A stretch of 64,000 nt of DNA from positions 124,001 to 188,000 of the forward strand of contig JAWRYS010000684.1 in the NCBI GenBank assembly GCA_034769895.1, in the 5' to 3' direction. Position numbers and translations under genes: made by a program. Of this stretch, positions 22,850-33,279 are shown piece after piece. The notes beneath the pieces are model-generated. The model searched no databases. It was not told where the DNA came from and was given only the letters and a program-made list of their open reading frames with translations. The stretch is from Magicicada septendecula. Lineage: Eukaryota; Arthropoda; Insecta; Hemiptera; Cicadidae. Numbering within the stretch: the stretch's first letter is position 1; each line of letters starts with the position of its first letter.

Positions 22850-23254
22850 TTTTAAAATAACAAAATTTACCCACTCACCATCTGTCCACGCACCGACCAA
22901 TCGTATCTCACCACCTTCCTACCAGTCAAATCTCCGGTCCGTTGCAGGCCGACAGATGGATCGGGCGTTGTGCCGGCTTTAGGTGTGCCTAGCACCACCT
23001 TCAGTCGGCAACTTCCCCCCTCCAATCTCTCGACTGCCTCGGTATCGCCATAAGGCAGTCTCACGGACTCTTACCGGGCTGGCGGAAGTGTTTCGACCCG
23101 TTGTGGGCGAACAAATCCCTCCAATCCGTGCTAAGCGTTCGCGTAGACTTCCCTCTCAGACCATTAGTGGATCGCGTCAGCGGTTCAGCCAATCACAGCC
23201 CGTCTCCTTCACCTCCGCCAAAATAAAAAAGGGGGTACCTATCCTCACTGCGAC
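22850..23254 (+). other. Copy C1 3' UTR, first part
   Basis: Untranslated sequence between the C1 ORF2 stop and the C2 insertion, including an A-rich CCAAAATAAAAAAG stretch. It continues at 28265-28390 after C2. Confidence 0.7.
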
Positions 23255-23603
23255 GAGTCTACCCTGAGCTGTTGCCAAGGTAGGCTGCGTCGTTCGTTTT
23301 CTTGTTCTTGTGCGTGGAATTTTCCATTGCACAACACTGGCTCCAGCTTGTCTGGAGTGCAATAACTCAGTAATTACTTATTCTGTCAAGCTGAAACTTT
23401 CACAAAGTGTTTAATTCAATTAGTGCTCTGTGTTACATTTGTGCGGGCAGTGGTGAACTCGTGTGTTTGGTGTTAGTGGTGTTTCGGTGTTCTCCGTTGC
23501 TGTCTGTTGCCTGGTAAGTGTTGTAACTTTTAAGTAGTATACCTCACTACCCAGCTAGCGATCCGTAAAGTCTCACCAGCCTAGGCGTAGGTTAACCTCG
23601 CCG

Positions 23604-25061
23604 ATGGCCGCAACCAACATTCCCGTCGGTCCTTCTCAGGGCCACGAAATCCCACCTGGCGCTTTGGCGCAACCTTTGCCTGCCGAACCCGAAACAGTGT
23701 CGGCTGGGACGAGTGCCATGGACACTGAGGAGTGGCAAACTGTGAGTAGCCGGAAACGGCGAAACAGTGGCGACTCCGCGGGGTCCGGGCGGTCTTCCCA
23801 GCTGGGTCCTGCCACGGATAGACCCGCTACGGCCACCTCACTACCTACCCCGCCCCTGCGGTTGCCGCCTCTGATCTTTGACCGGCCTATTGACTGGGAT
23901 AAGGTCATGCGGCGACTTCACCGGGCCGCTCCTGCGAATACCCTGACTGCAGTCTGTCAGGGTGGCCGCTCCGTCAGAATTGAGACCACGACCATCGACA
24001 GTTTCCGGCTCGCCCAGAAACTGCTGACTGATCGTGGTATCCCTTACTACACCTACGCCCTGCCGGAGGAGAGGGAACTCAAGGTCGAGATCATCGGCAT
24101 CCCCGCCGATGTTCCCGAGCCTACAATCTCGCACGCCCTTGAACTTTTGGGCTTTACTGTCAGCTCTGTGACTCCTCTCTTCTCCCCCGGCAGACGCATT
24201 CCCAGAAATGCCTTCCTTGTGAAAATCCTCAAGGTAGGGAATTTCCAAGCCATTTACCAGGTAGACTCTCTCTTTTACCTCCGGGTAAAAGTTTCAGCTT
24301 TCGAGTCCCGACCCGGACCCAAGCAGTGCTACAACTGCCAGCGGTACGGGCACAGCAGTATCTATTGTCACTACCCGACACGCTGCATTCGTTGTGGTGA
24401 AGGTCATCACAAGGCCGATTGTCCTCGTGAACGTACCGCCACTGCCACGTGTGCAAACTATCGTGAACCACACCCGGCAAGCTTTCGCCAGTGCAAACAC
24501 TATCATGACGCCCTAAAGCGTATCACCAAGGCCCAAAAGCCTAACCCACCTGCCCCCAAGAAACCCTCAGCCCCTGCATCTGCCGCCCCGGCGGCCCCAG
24601 TTCCGGCTACCTCGTCTGCGCCTGCAGCCGCTGTAGTCCCCCCGACCTGCCCAGCGCCTGCCGGAGCGCTCAGTTACGCGGCAGCCGCCGCCTCCGATGC
24701 ATCTTTCCCACCTTTGGCCTCGTCGCGAAAGCAACCCACACCAAAGAAGACATAGTCATCGACCACCATCCTCACGCAACACAAGCCCGCTGCGACTAGG
24801 TCAGCATCTGCCCCAGCTCCCAAAGAGCCTCGGCAGCCTACAACTACACCTCGGCCCGATAATGGTATCATGTATCGAGTGCCCCCGCCCACGCCGCAGG
24901 CGCCATCGACGGAGGAAGGGTCCTCGGACCCGACCTTTGCCGATCGTTTGCGTGTCTGGGTTGAGACCCTCATCCCTCAAATCTTGGCTGCCAAGGACGT
25001 CCAGTCTCTGCTAGTCACCATTCTTACCTCCCTCATGACTCTCCTGCCTCTCAATGTCTAG
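23604..25061 (+). pseudogene. Copy C2 ORF1, Gag-like zinc-knuckle protein (one nonsense codon)
   Basis: Frame open from ATG 23604 to TAG 24753-24755; the same frame continues to its natural stop at 25059-25061. PRE_C2HC (KVEIIGIPADVPEP...) precedes knuckles CYNCQRYGHSSIYC and CIRCGEGHHKADC. The third knuckle reads CANYREPH, so the second cysteine is replaced by tyrosine. The last segment FADRLRVWVETLIPQI matches C1. The final stop lies within ATGTCTAG, which also starts ORF2. Confidence 0.85.
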
Positions 25062-27751
25062 GCCTCTTCGGCTGGTGGCATGGAACGCGTGTGGCGTTCC
25101 GTCTCGCCGAGCCGAATTGGCTAACTTTGCCACTGAATATGACCTAGATGTCATCCTACTCTCCGAAACTTTCCTTACCCCTGCTGCTTCCTTTCAGCTT
25201 CCGGCGTACACTACATATCGCACGGATAGGCCCCGGTTACAACCCCCCGCTCGTCCCAGCGGGGGTACTGCTATTCTCGTCCACAGGCGCATTGCCCATC
25301 GTCACTTACCCCCTCCAGATACTAGGTATTTGGTGACGACGGCGGTGGCCCTCTGGATCGGGGATCGGGAGGTTCGCCTAATTTCGGCGTACCTTCCTCC
25401 CGGGCCCGGAGGGCCTCCGCCGCCTGAGGAGTGGGACGCCCTCCTCGACCACGAACTACCTACTATAGCTGCCGGAGACTTCAACTCCAAGCATCCCACT
25501 TGGAACAGCCGTGTCACTAACCCGCGTGGCCGCTCGCTCTACAGCTACGTTCAGCGTCATCTGCAGGTCTCAGTTATTGGTCATGACTCACCGACCCACG
25601 TGCCCACTAGGGGCCTTCCGGATGTCCTTGACATTGCCATTGTCAAGGACCTGGCCACTCCTATCACTGTAAGTGCTGTATCGGACCTCTCGTCCGACCA
25701 CGACCCGGTACTTATCACTGTTCGTCCCCTGTTGGACACACCTCTCCAACCCCCCTCTCGTCCATGGAGTGTCAACTGGCGCTCCTATCATGACGAACTC
25801 CAACGAACAGTGCCATCTGACCCCCCCGGCCCCCATCGCCTCTACGGCTGATGCGGACCGCATGGCCGACTATCTTCAAGAAGTCGTTACGTCCGCTATG
25901 GACACACACACCTATCTTGTCCCAGAGATAAATCGCCGGTCTCAACTACCTGAAGAGGTGCTCCTCGCCATCCAAACTCGGCGCCAACTCCGCCGGAGAT
26001 GGCAACAAACCCGGGATCCTGCTATCAAACGCAGGCTAAACGCCCAATCTGACCTTGTCAAGCTGCTTCTGCTTGATGCCACTGCACATCGTTGGGGCTC
26101 GTACCTCGAGTCTCTTGAAATCCGGCCCGAGTCTGTCTGGCAGGCTGCGAGTCGACTTAATGGCGACAAAAGGACCCGCCATCCCCTCAGATCACCGGAC
26201 GGCATTGTGTACTCCGCGGCCGGCAAAGCTGAAGTCTTTGCCGCAACCATGGATGAGCAATTCACCGTCCACGGAGGCGTCTGCGACCCCGTCCACTCGG
26301 CCGAGGTCGCAGACTTCCTATCTGGATATTTTTCCCGCCCTCCAGCTGACATCCCTGACCCGTTCGACCGGGCCGATGTTGTCTCGGCTATTGGTCGACT
26401 TCGCCCTAAGAGGGCGCCCGGCGATGATCGTATCGGAGCGGCGGCGCTACAACACGCTCCCCCTAGCCTCATCAACTTGGTCCACGAGCTGTTCAATGGA
26501 TGTCTCCGGCTTCATTACTTCCCCAGCCTGTGGAAGCGTGCGAAAATCATCATGATCCCCAAGCCTCGCAAGCTGCGTATTGACCCCTCAAACCATCGAC
26601 CCATCTCACTGTTGCCAGTCATATCGAAGGTACTCGAGCGCCTCCTGCACGGTCGGTACGCGCCTCTGCTGGATGGTTTCATTCGGCAGGAGCAGTTCGG
26701 CTTTCGCAGGGAGCACTCGACGACCCTTCAACTCGTCCGGGTTGTTACCCATTTGACGGACGCCTACAACAAGCATGTGTCCTCCGTCGCTGTATTGCTC
26801 GACGTGAGTAAGGCCTTCGATCGAGTCTGGCACGAAGGCCTTCTCTACAAACTGGCCCACTCCCCCCTCCCTGCCTCATTCGTTCATTTTCTCCGATCGT
26901 ACTTGTGCGATCGTATCTTTAGGGTATGCGTCGAAGGGTCGTACTCATCCGTTCGACCAGTCGCCGCAGGCGTACCTAAGAGATCTGTCCTTGGCCCCGT
27001 TCTGTACCTCGTGTACACGAACGATCTGCCTGTTCAGCCTGGAGTCACTCTCTCGCTCTATGCGGATGACGCTATGTACCACGCCAGCTCAGCGAGTCTT
27101 GACTTAGCAGCTGGCCTGGTGCAACGTCAGCTCGCCGTACTTCCGGACTGGCTAAGGAAGTGGAGGATGGCGGTCAATGCGGAGAAATCCGAGGCGATCG
27201 CCTTTTCTCATAAATTAACTTCCCGCTGCCAGTCCCTCTCCCTTGAAGGGAGCCCAATCGAGTGGAAACGGACTGTAAAGTACTTGGGCGTCACTCTTGA
27301 CCGACGCCTAAGCTTTGCACCTCATGTCTCTCTGAGTCTCCAGCGCGCCAGAGGCGTCAGAGCCAAACTATTTCCCTTTCTCTCTCATCGGGGTTCAGTG
27401 CCTGTGCGCACTAAACTCACCATCTACTTGCTCTTTCTTAGGGCAATCCTGACTTACGCAGCCCCCGCCTTTTGGGTACTACTCAGCCCATCCGTTGTCG
27501 CCCGTTTGGAAGCTTTCCAATCCCGAACCCTCCGCTACATCTCCAACTCTCCCTGGTTTGTCAGAAATTATGCCATCAGGCGAGGGTTGAAGGTTTCTTC
27601 ACTTACCGATTTCGTTCGGTCCCTAGCCCTCAACCTATTCTCCCGAGCCTATGTCTCGACCCATCCCCACATCCGTCGACTAAGCACAGATGTCGGCCCA
27701 CCACCTAGACGACACAAACTCCCCCGAGCTTTGCTTGACGACCCCCCATAA
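25054..27751 (+). pseudogene. Copy C2 ORF2, endonuclease-reverse transcriptase (frameshift, altered RT motif)
   Basis: The endonuclease part is open from 25054 with WNACGV, AGDFNSKH and SSDHDPVLI. A run of C at about 25823-25829 carries an indel that ends this frame at 25851. The remainder continues in another frame to 27751. Reverse transcriptase motifs LLDVSKAFDRVWHEG and YADDAMYH are kept, but the highly conserved GVPQGS is GVPKRS. Copies C1 and C3 keep GVPQGS, so the change is private to C2 and probably damaging. Confidence 0.9.
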
Positions 27752-28264
27752 GCAGTTACAGAACATCTGCCCAATCCCCCCAACCTTGAGTATTTTCACG
27801 CTCCTCCTCCTCCTCCTTCCTTCTTTCTCTTGTCCGTGCTGGCGCTCGGCGACAGACTAGAGGGGGGTCTGCGCTCGCCCTAGGTGTGCTTAGTGCCACC
27901 TCTGGTAGACGCTGCCTCCTCCTACGCTCTTTCCCGTGCGCCGACATTGCCGCTTGGCAGCCCTCGGCGACTTTTCCTGAGCGGCTAGGGGCGCCCTACC
28001 CGTTGTGGGAGGGTAATTCCTGCTTCTCAAGCGGAAGGTCTTCGAGGTCTCCCCCATTCCGCCGTCACGGGTCTCTTCGAGGTCCCAGGGTCCAAGAAAA
28101 ATCGAACATCCTGTCCCTCCAAAATAAAATTGATGGAGGTTCCATTCCTTTGAAAGCTAGCCAAGGTAACAGCAAGGCAACATGCAGTCATCGGGTATCA
28201 CCCGGACACTGCGACCACCGGAGCACGACTAGCTGCTGCTCCGTACACCACTGGACCACTGGAC
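27752..28264 (+). other. Copy C2 3' UTR with terminal hairpin
   Basis: Ends with a CGGG...CCCG hairpin near 28195-28208 and then short ACCACTGG repeats up to the target duplication. No poly(A). Confidence 0.7.
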
Positions 28265-28390
28265 TCACTGCGACAAGTCTCGCACCAAGCACTCATCAAG
28301 CAACAGGCAGTCATCGGGCTTGCCCGGACGCTGCCCTCACTGGGGCACGCACTGTGCTGTGCCCTGCACCATCTGGTCATCTGGTCTGGT
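28265..28390 (+). other. Copy C1 3' tail, second part
   Basis: Resumes C1 after the C2 insertion. It holds the homologous hairpin CGGGCTTGCCCG and ends in TCTGGTCATCTGGTCTGGT-type short repeats. Confidence 0.7.
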
Positions 28391-28947
28391 CCGCCGATTC
28401 ATAGCGATCGCAGCATGCTTCTGAATCAAGACGGACTCCATATGAAGACGAGGGAAGTAATCACTCACCGCCGACAAGAGTTTCGTCTCATCGAAACGGA
28501 TCCGATGGTCGGCATTGGCGAGCGCGTGTTCGACCACGGCAGACTTCTCCGGCTGTCCCAGTCTACAGTAACGGCTATGTTCACCCACGCGTGTGCGGAC
28601 GCTGCGCTTCGTGGTACCAATGTACACCTGGCCGCATGAGCAGGGAACTCCGTACACACCGCACGATGACAGCGGGTCTCGGACGTCCTTCGTCGGCCGC
28701 AAGAAATGGTGTATCTTCCTTGTCGACTTGAATATTGGCCTCACACCGTGCCGACTGAGCAGCCTACCAATGCGGTCCGTCAACCCCATGAATGTAGGGC
28801 AACGCCGCGAAACCGACGGTCTCCCGTGAATCCACTTCCGGCCTGGCTGTTCTTCTCGGCCGGACCGTACGTCTCACCTCCCCGACGGAATATCCATTGG
28901 CCTGCAGCGCTAGTTCGAGGTGGCGCAGGTTGTCATCGAGTACTGGA
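28391..28947 (-). pseudogene. Penelope-like element, inverted left arm (GIY-YIG endonuclease)
   Basis: Minus-strand reading encodes the linker (PEVDSRETVGFAALPYIHG) and the GIY-YIG endonuclease of a PLE: GVYGVPCSCGQVYIGTTKRS, then EHSRYCRLGQ and a C-terminal helix region. This domain nicks DNA for target-primed synthesis. A one-base shift separates ALPYIHG from LTDRIGRLL, and the same shift is present in the forward arm. The 557-bp arm matches 30270-30725 plus 35914-36012; the best-compared 260 bases differ at only about four sites. Confidence 0.85.
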
Positions 28948-30269
28948 GAGATAGCCCCGAGGAGAACAACGAGGGACATCAGCGAAGCAGCGTAGAGACG
29001 GACCGGACAGTAGTGAACTTGTCGGACCGCCAGCTTACCACCACCGAAACTGCTGTCTTGGCGAGGGGGGAGAATTTTGCAGTGGCCCCTAAGAAGATTC
29101 CAGTGGAGGACATCATTGCCAACGTTGAAGCTGGAGTGCGGCGGCTGCCGCGTGAACAGGCAGATGAAGTTAGGATCGAAGCATCGAGGATCCTGGCTAG
29201 AGCGAAACCGCCGCGATGCAACATACCAGTGCGTGAGCTGCGGGCACTAAGAACGTTAAGGCGGGATGAGTCTGTCATCATATTACCGGCGGATAAGGGG
29301 AGCGCTACGGTTGTAATGAACACCGATGACTACCAAAGGAAGATCGGGGAACTGCTGGACCCAGAAACCTACAATAAACTGCGAAGAGATGCGACCGCAG
29401 TGGTCCTAAAAAGGACCGATTTTCTGTTTAAGCGGTCTTCCTTGGAGCATGATGTGAAGGCAGCCGTCCGGTGTTCGGAAGCCCTTCCACCTAGGCTTTA
29501 TGGGCTCCCCAAAATCCACAAGCCGGACGTCCCGCTCAGACCCATCGTCAGCGCCATAGGATCTCCAACCTACCATCTGGCTAAACATTTGACCGAGCTT
29601 CTCCGGCCACATATAGGTGGTACGGAGTCATATGTGAGGGATTCAACCCACTTTCTTGAAAGGCTCGGTGGGTTGTCGTTGCAGCCTGGAGACATAATGG
29701 TCAGCTTTGACGTGGTTTCGTTGTTCACCATGGTGCCCGTAGATGATGTCCTTGGCCACTTAGCTAACCTTTTTCCGGCAGACATTACAGCGCTTTTCCG
29801 GCATGTTCTAAAAACTACATATTTTCAGTACGGCGGTGAGTTCTTCGAAATGATTGATGGTGTGGCCATGGGGAGTCCACTCAGTCCTGTGGTGGCGAAC
29901 TTTTATATGGAAAGGTTCGAACAGCGGGCAATTACATCTTTTCCGTTGAAGCCGAGGTGCTGGTTCCGGTATGTTGATGACACATTTGTTATCTGGAGCC
30001 ATGGGGAGGATGAACTCGGCAGGTTTTGGCACATCTCAATCAGGTTCACCCACGGATACAGTTTACCGTTGAGAGGGAGACTGACAATCAGCTGGCTTTT
30101 CTGGACGTGTTGGTCCTTAGAAGGACCGATGGCAGCCTCGGACATAAAGTTTATAGAAAACCGACGCACACTAACCGCTATCTCCATAAACAGTCGAACC
30201 ACCATCCCAGCCAGAAGAGGGCGGTGTTGAAGACCTTGGTGGACCGGGCTAGGAGGATATGCGAGCCCC
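28948..30269 (+). pseudogene. Penelope-like reverse transcriptase, central part
   Basis: Encodes the PLE N-terminal region and reverse transcriptase. Typical motifs in order are ILPADKGSATVVM, LYGLPKIHKPDVPLRPIVS, FDVVSLFTMVPV, VAMGSPLSPVVANFYMER and the catalytic YVDDTFV. After GRFW a one-base loss near 30022 shifts the frame; the thumb region (FTVERETDNQLAFLDVLVLR, then YRKPTHTNRYL) continues in the neighbouring frame. No clear start codon is visible, because the inverted arm joins at 28947/28948. It resembles Penelope rather than telomerase or a LINE. Confidence 0.9.
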
Positions 30270-30717
30270 GGTACCTCGATGACGAGCTGCGCCACCTCGA
30301 ACTAGCGCTGCAGGCCAATAGATGTTCCGTCGGGGAGTTGAGACGTGCGGTCCGGCCGAGAAGAACAGCCAGGCCGGAAGTGGATTCACGGGAGACCGTC
30401 GGTTTCGCGGCGTTGCCCTACATTCATGGGGTTGACGGACCGCATTGGTAGGCTGCTCAGTCGGCACGGTGTGAGGACAATATTCAAGCCGACAAGGAAG
30501 ATACACCAGTTCTTGCGGCCGACGAAGGACGCCCGAGACCCGCTGTCATCGTGCGGTGTGTACGGAGTTCCCTGCTCATGCGGCCAGGTGTACATTGGTA
30601 CCACGAAGCGCAGCGTCCGTACACGCGTGGGTGAACATAGCCGTTACTGTAGACTGGGACAGCCGGAGAAGTCTGCCGTGGCCGAAAACGCGCTCGCCAA
30701 TGCCGACCATCGAATCC

Positions 30718-30725
30718 GTTTCGAT
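30718..30725. repeat. hAT1 target-site duplication, left (GTTTCGAT)
   Basis: GTTTCGAT at 30718-30725 and 35906-35913 directly abuts the terminal inverted repeats. Eight bases is the hAT standard. Confidence 0.95.
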
Positions 30726-31398
30726 TAGGGATTGCAATCCGGAAAAACGGACCGGGAATCCGGCGGATCCGGCATCATTAAACCTTTATCGGATCCGGCA
30801 CCAATATACCGGATCCGGTGACCGGGTCCGGTGTTAGCAATTTATGACAAAATAATAGCGCTGTTGCAAGATTAGGTGCTTTAAATGCGATACGCGTGGT
30901 GTGTGTGCATGCGTGCGAGTCGTTCGAAGCTGAGACGCTCCGCGCCACTACGCCCGCAGCCCCCTCTCTCTCCGCAACACGCCAGCTGATCAGTTCAGTA
31001 TTATTCGCCTCGCTCGAGACAATAAATATGTGTTTGGTTATGTCGGTGCTTCGTCAAAATGTAAGTAAATATATTGCGACAACACAAATTACTAAACTAT
31101 TGGCGCATAGGATATGATAGTATGTGTATTTCAAATTACAAGTCTATATTGGAGGGTTTAAGATTATTTATTGTACAAACACAATTTATAGTTTATATGG
31201 TATATTTGAAATGTACAGAATGTAATGTTTGATATAGAGTCTTTCTTTTAAAATGTTAAATAATGTTCATACGCAAGACGTGATACGTTACATAAGAAGA
31301 CTCCCACGATGATGTTGTTGAAGAGAAGGGCCGGTCTTTGCGGTATAGATGGTTCGTCAGGTGTGGCTTACAAATGACAGACGTTTCACCAGAAACGT

Positions 31399-31619
31399 TT
31401 ACAGCTGGGCTGGCGTCCTGTAACAGCTGGGCTGGTCCTATAACAGCTGGGCTGGTGTCCTATAACAGCTTGGCTGGTGTCCTATAACAGCTGGGCTGAT
31501 GTCCTATAACCTCTGGGCTGATGTCCTGTAACAGCTGGGCAGGTGTCCTATAACAGCTGGGCTGATGTCCTATAACAGCTGGGCTGATGTCCTATAACAG
31601 CTGGGCTGATGTCCTATAA
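31399..31619. repeat. 22-bp minisatellite, about 10 copies
   Basis: Unit TAACAGCTGGGCTGATGTCCTA with small variants, inside hAT1. Confidence 0.95.
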
Positions 31620-32001
31620 TTCCCACGATGAATCCGACACTTCGCACACACAACGGTACTACGGATTTTATTTCTCGCAAAACTTATATAGAGTTTAAGA
31701 CCAAGTAATATCTCAGGTGACAGTGAGTTTAATCTAATAACGGTATATTGAGCTTATACCTCTCCGGCTTCTTCAAGTGTTCTCGCGAATACGAAGGTCT
31801 ACCGCGATCAGCAGACCACCCTATGAGGAAATCTTGCACTAGCACGGAAACGTCTTGATGGAACTATTGCGTAACAATTAATGATACTGTTACACTCACT
31901 TCTTACACACGTAATATTACAATATTAATATCGTGTGTAAAGATATAAAATCAATTGTTATGCGTCACACGCGTTACTATCCCCGAAAAGTCTTAACAGA
32001 T

Positions 32002-32423
32002 CCTTGCAAGCGGTAGAGTCTTGTACAAGGATTGTATGTACCGTTCGCGGTAGCAGCAGTGAAGAACTGCTTGTAAATTTTCGCACAATGCGTTAAAACA
32101 CTGATGTGTGCAAATGTACTACACACACAGTTCTGAGTCTTCCCGTTTCACTAACGACGAATAGTTTTTACAACACCTTGCAAGCGGTAGAATCTTGTAC
32201 AAGGAGTGCACGTCCCGTTCGCGGTAGATGGCGTAGAAGAACTGTCGTAATTATACGCGTAATGCGTTTAAACACTCCTGTGTGCAGATGTACTACATAC
32301 ACAGTTCTGAGCCTTCTCGTTTCACTATCGACGAATAGTCTTTACAACACCTTGCAAGCGGTAGAATTCTTGTACAAGGAGTGCACGACCCGTTCGCGGT
32401 AGATGGCGTAGAAGAACTGCCTG
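32002..32423. repeat. 174-bp tandem repeat, about 2.4 copies
   Basis: CCTTGCAAGCGGTAGA recurs at 32002, 32176 and 32350, giving a 174-bp period. Each unit contains GTTCGCGGTAG and CACAGTTCTGAG. Confidence 0.9.
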
Positions 32424-33279
32424 TGTAACGACAGGCTTAAGAAAATTTCCAACCACCAGTCCGCATTCTATTGGTGGATGGAAGTCACATGGTTAGTATA
32501 AATGACCATGCACTTTTCATGCAGTAGAGTGCATTTACTTTGTAACAGCATGCATAGCGGTAATCAGACTACTCGTATCTAATGCATGACTGCCTACATA
32601 CTAATAATTTACATGAACGTAAACAATAGTCCAACAGGTATAGGGATTGAAGCGATACACATGTCTCAGTTCAGCAAATGTCAAAACAACGATAATACTT
32701 CACGCACCGCCCGGGAACCGTTTCCCACTCACGCACGCGCGCACATTTCCACTAACACAGTACATGAATAACCATAAATAATAATGCACAGTTATTCTAA
32801 ACTAAACCCTTAACCTTACTAAATACAATTGATAACAACCCAACTTAACCATCTACCAATATAATATGAATGTCCATTGTCTGTGTAATATATGAACTTG
32901 CCCCGCCTATCATGATCCTGTGATTCGTTGCAATATATTATTTTTTTTGTATTTACGCTAGCAATAGTATCCGTTGAAAAGTGTTTTATTCAAATGGAAA
33001 TAGACATTGTTTTTGCTCAATCGACAAATAAATTTTGTTGACTTATGAGTGTGTGAATGATATAAAAGATCATTAAATAAATAAATAATGCTGGATAGTT
33101 TACACAAATTGTCTGAATTATTAGACTTCGAAATGAATTAAATTGAGTTACGTTACGTACGAACAAAAATTTAAATTAATATTGTAATTAAATATGTTTT
33201 GTCTTTTGTTTGTTACAGGTATTACTCGTAGTATACTAATTTATTATTAGTTTATCCTAGTTGAAAAAAATTATAAAAC

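Larger units (their letters stand above)
23255..28264 (+). mobile_element. Jockey-clade LINE family C, copy C2, full length
   Basis: Contains 5' UTR (to 23603), both frames and 3' UTR. It is flanked by TCACTGCGAC at 23245-23254 and 28265-28274; the match extends to 16 bases with one mismatch. The target lies in the 3' tail of C1. The two elements are in the same direction, so the region first looks like a head-to-tail tandem. Copy C3 is its close relative. Confidence 0.85.
18333..28390 (+). mobile_element. Jockey-clade LINE family C, copy C1, with C2 nested in its 3' tail
   Basis: C1 comprises 18333-23254 and 28265-28390. Its 3' tail resumes after C2: the hairpin region at 28300-28340 matches the tail of C2 itself. 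The 5' UTR (18333-18671) carries repeated GTGCAGT/TCAGT motifs that resemble initiator sites. C1 and C2 differ enough in the UTRs to be separate subfamilies. Confidence 0.8.
31061..33218 (+). other. Probable 5' UTR intron of hAT1
   Basis: A strong donor AAT|GTAAGT at 31061 and a pyrimidine-rich acceptor TTTGTTACAG ending at 33218 would join a short leader exon (about 30900-31060) to the exon holding the transposase ATG. Two tandem-repeat blocks lie within this intron. No transcript data support it. Confidence 0.45.

Noticed and set aside
18333-28390. C1 and C2 as a head-to-tail telomeric-type LINE array (HeT-A/TART-like)
   Set aside because: The tandem look comes from C2 nested in the C1 tail, shown by the TCACTGCGAC duplication and the C1 tail resuming at 28265. 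No telomeric repeat or oligo(A) junction series is present.
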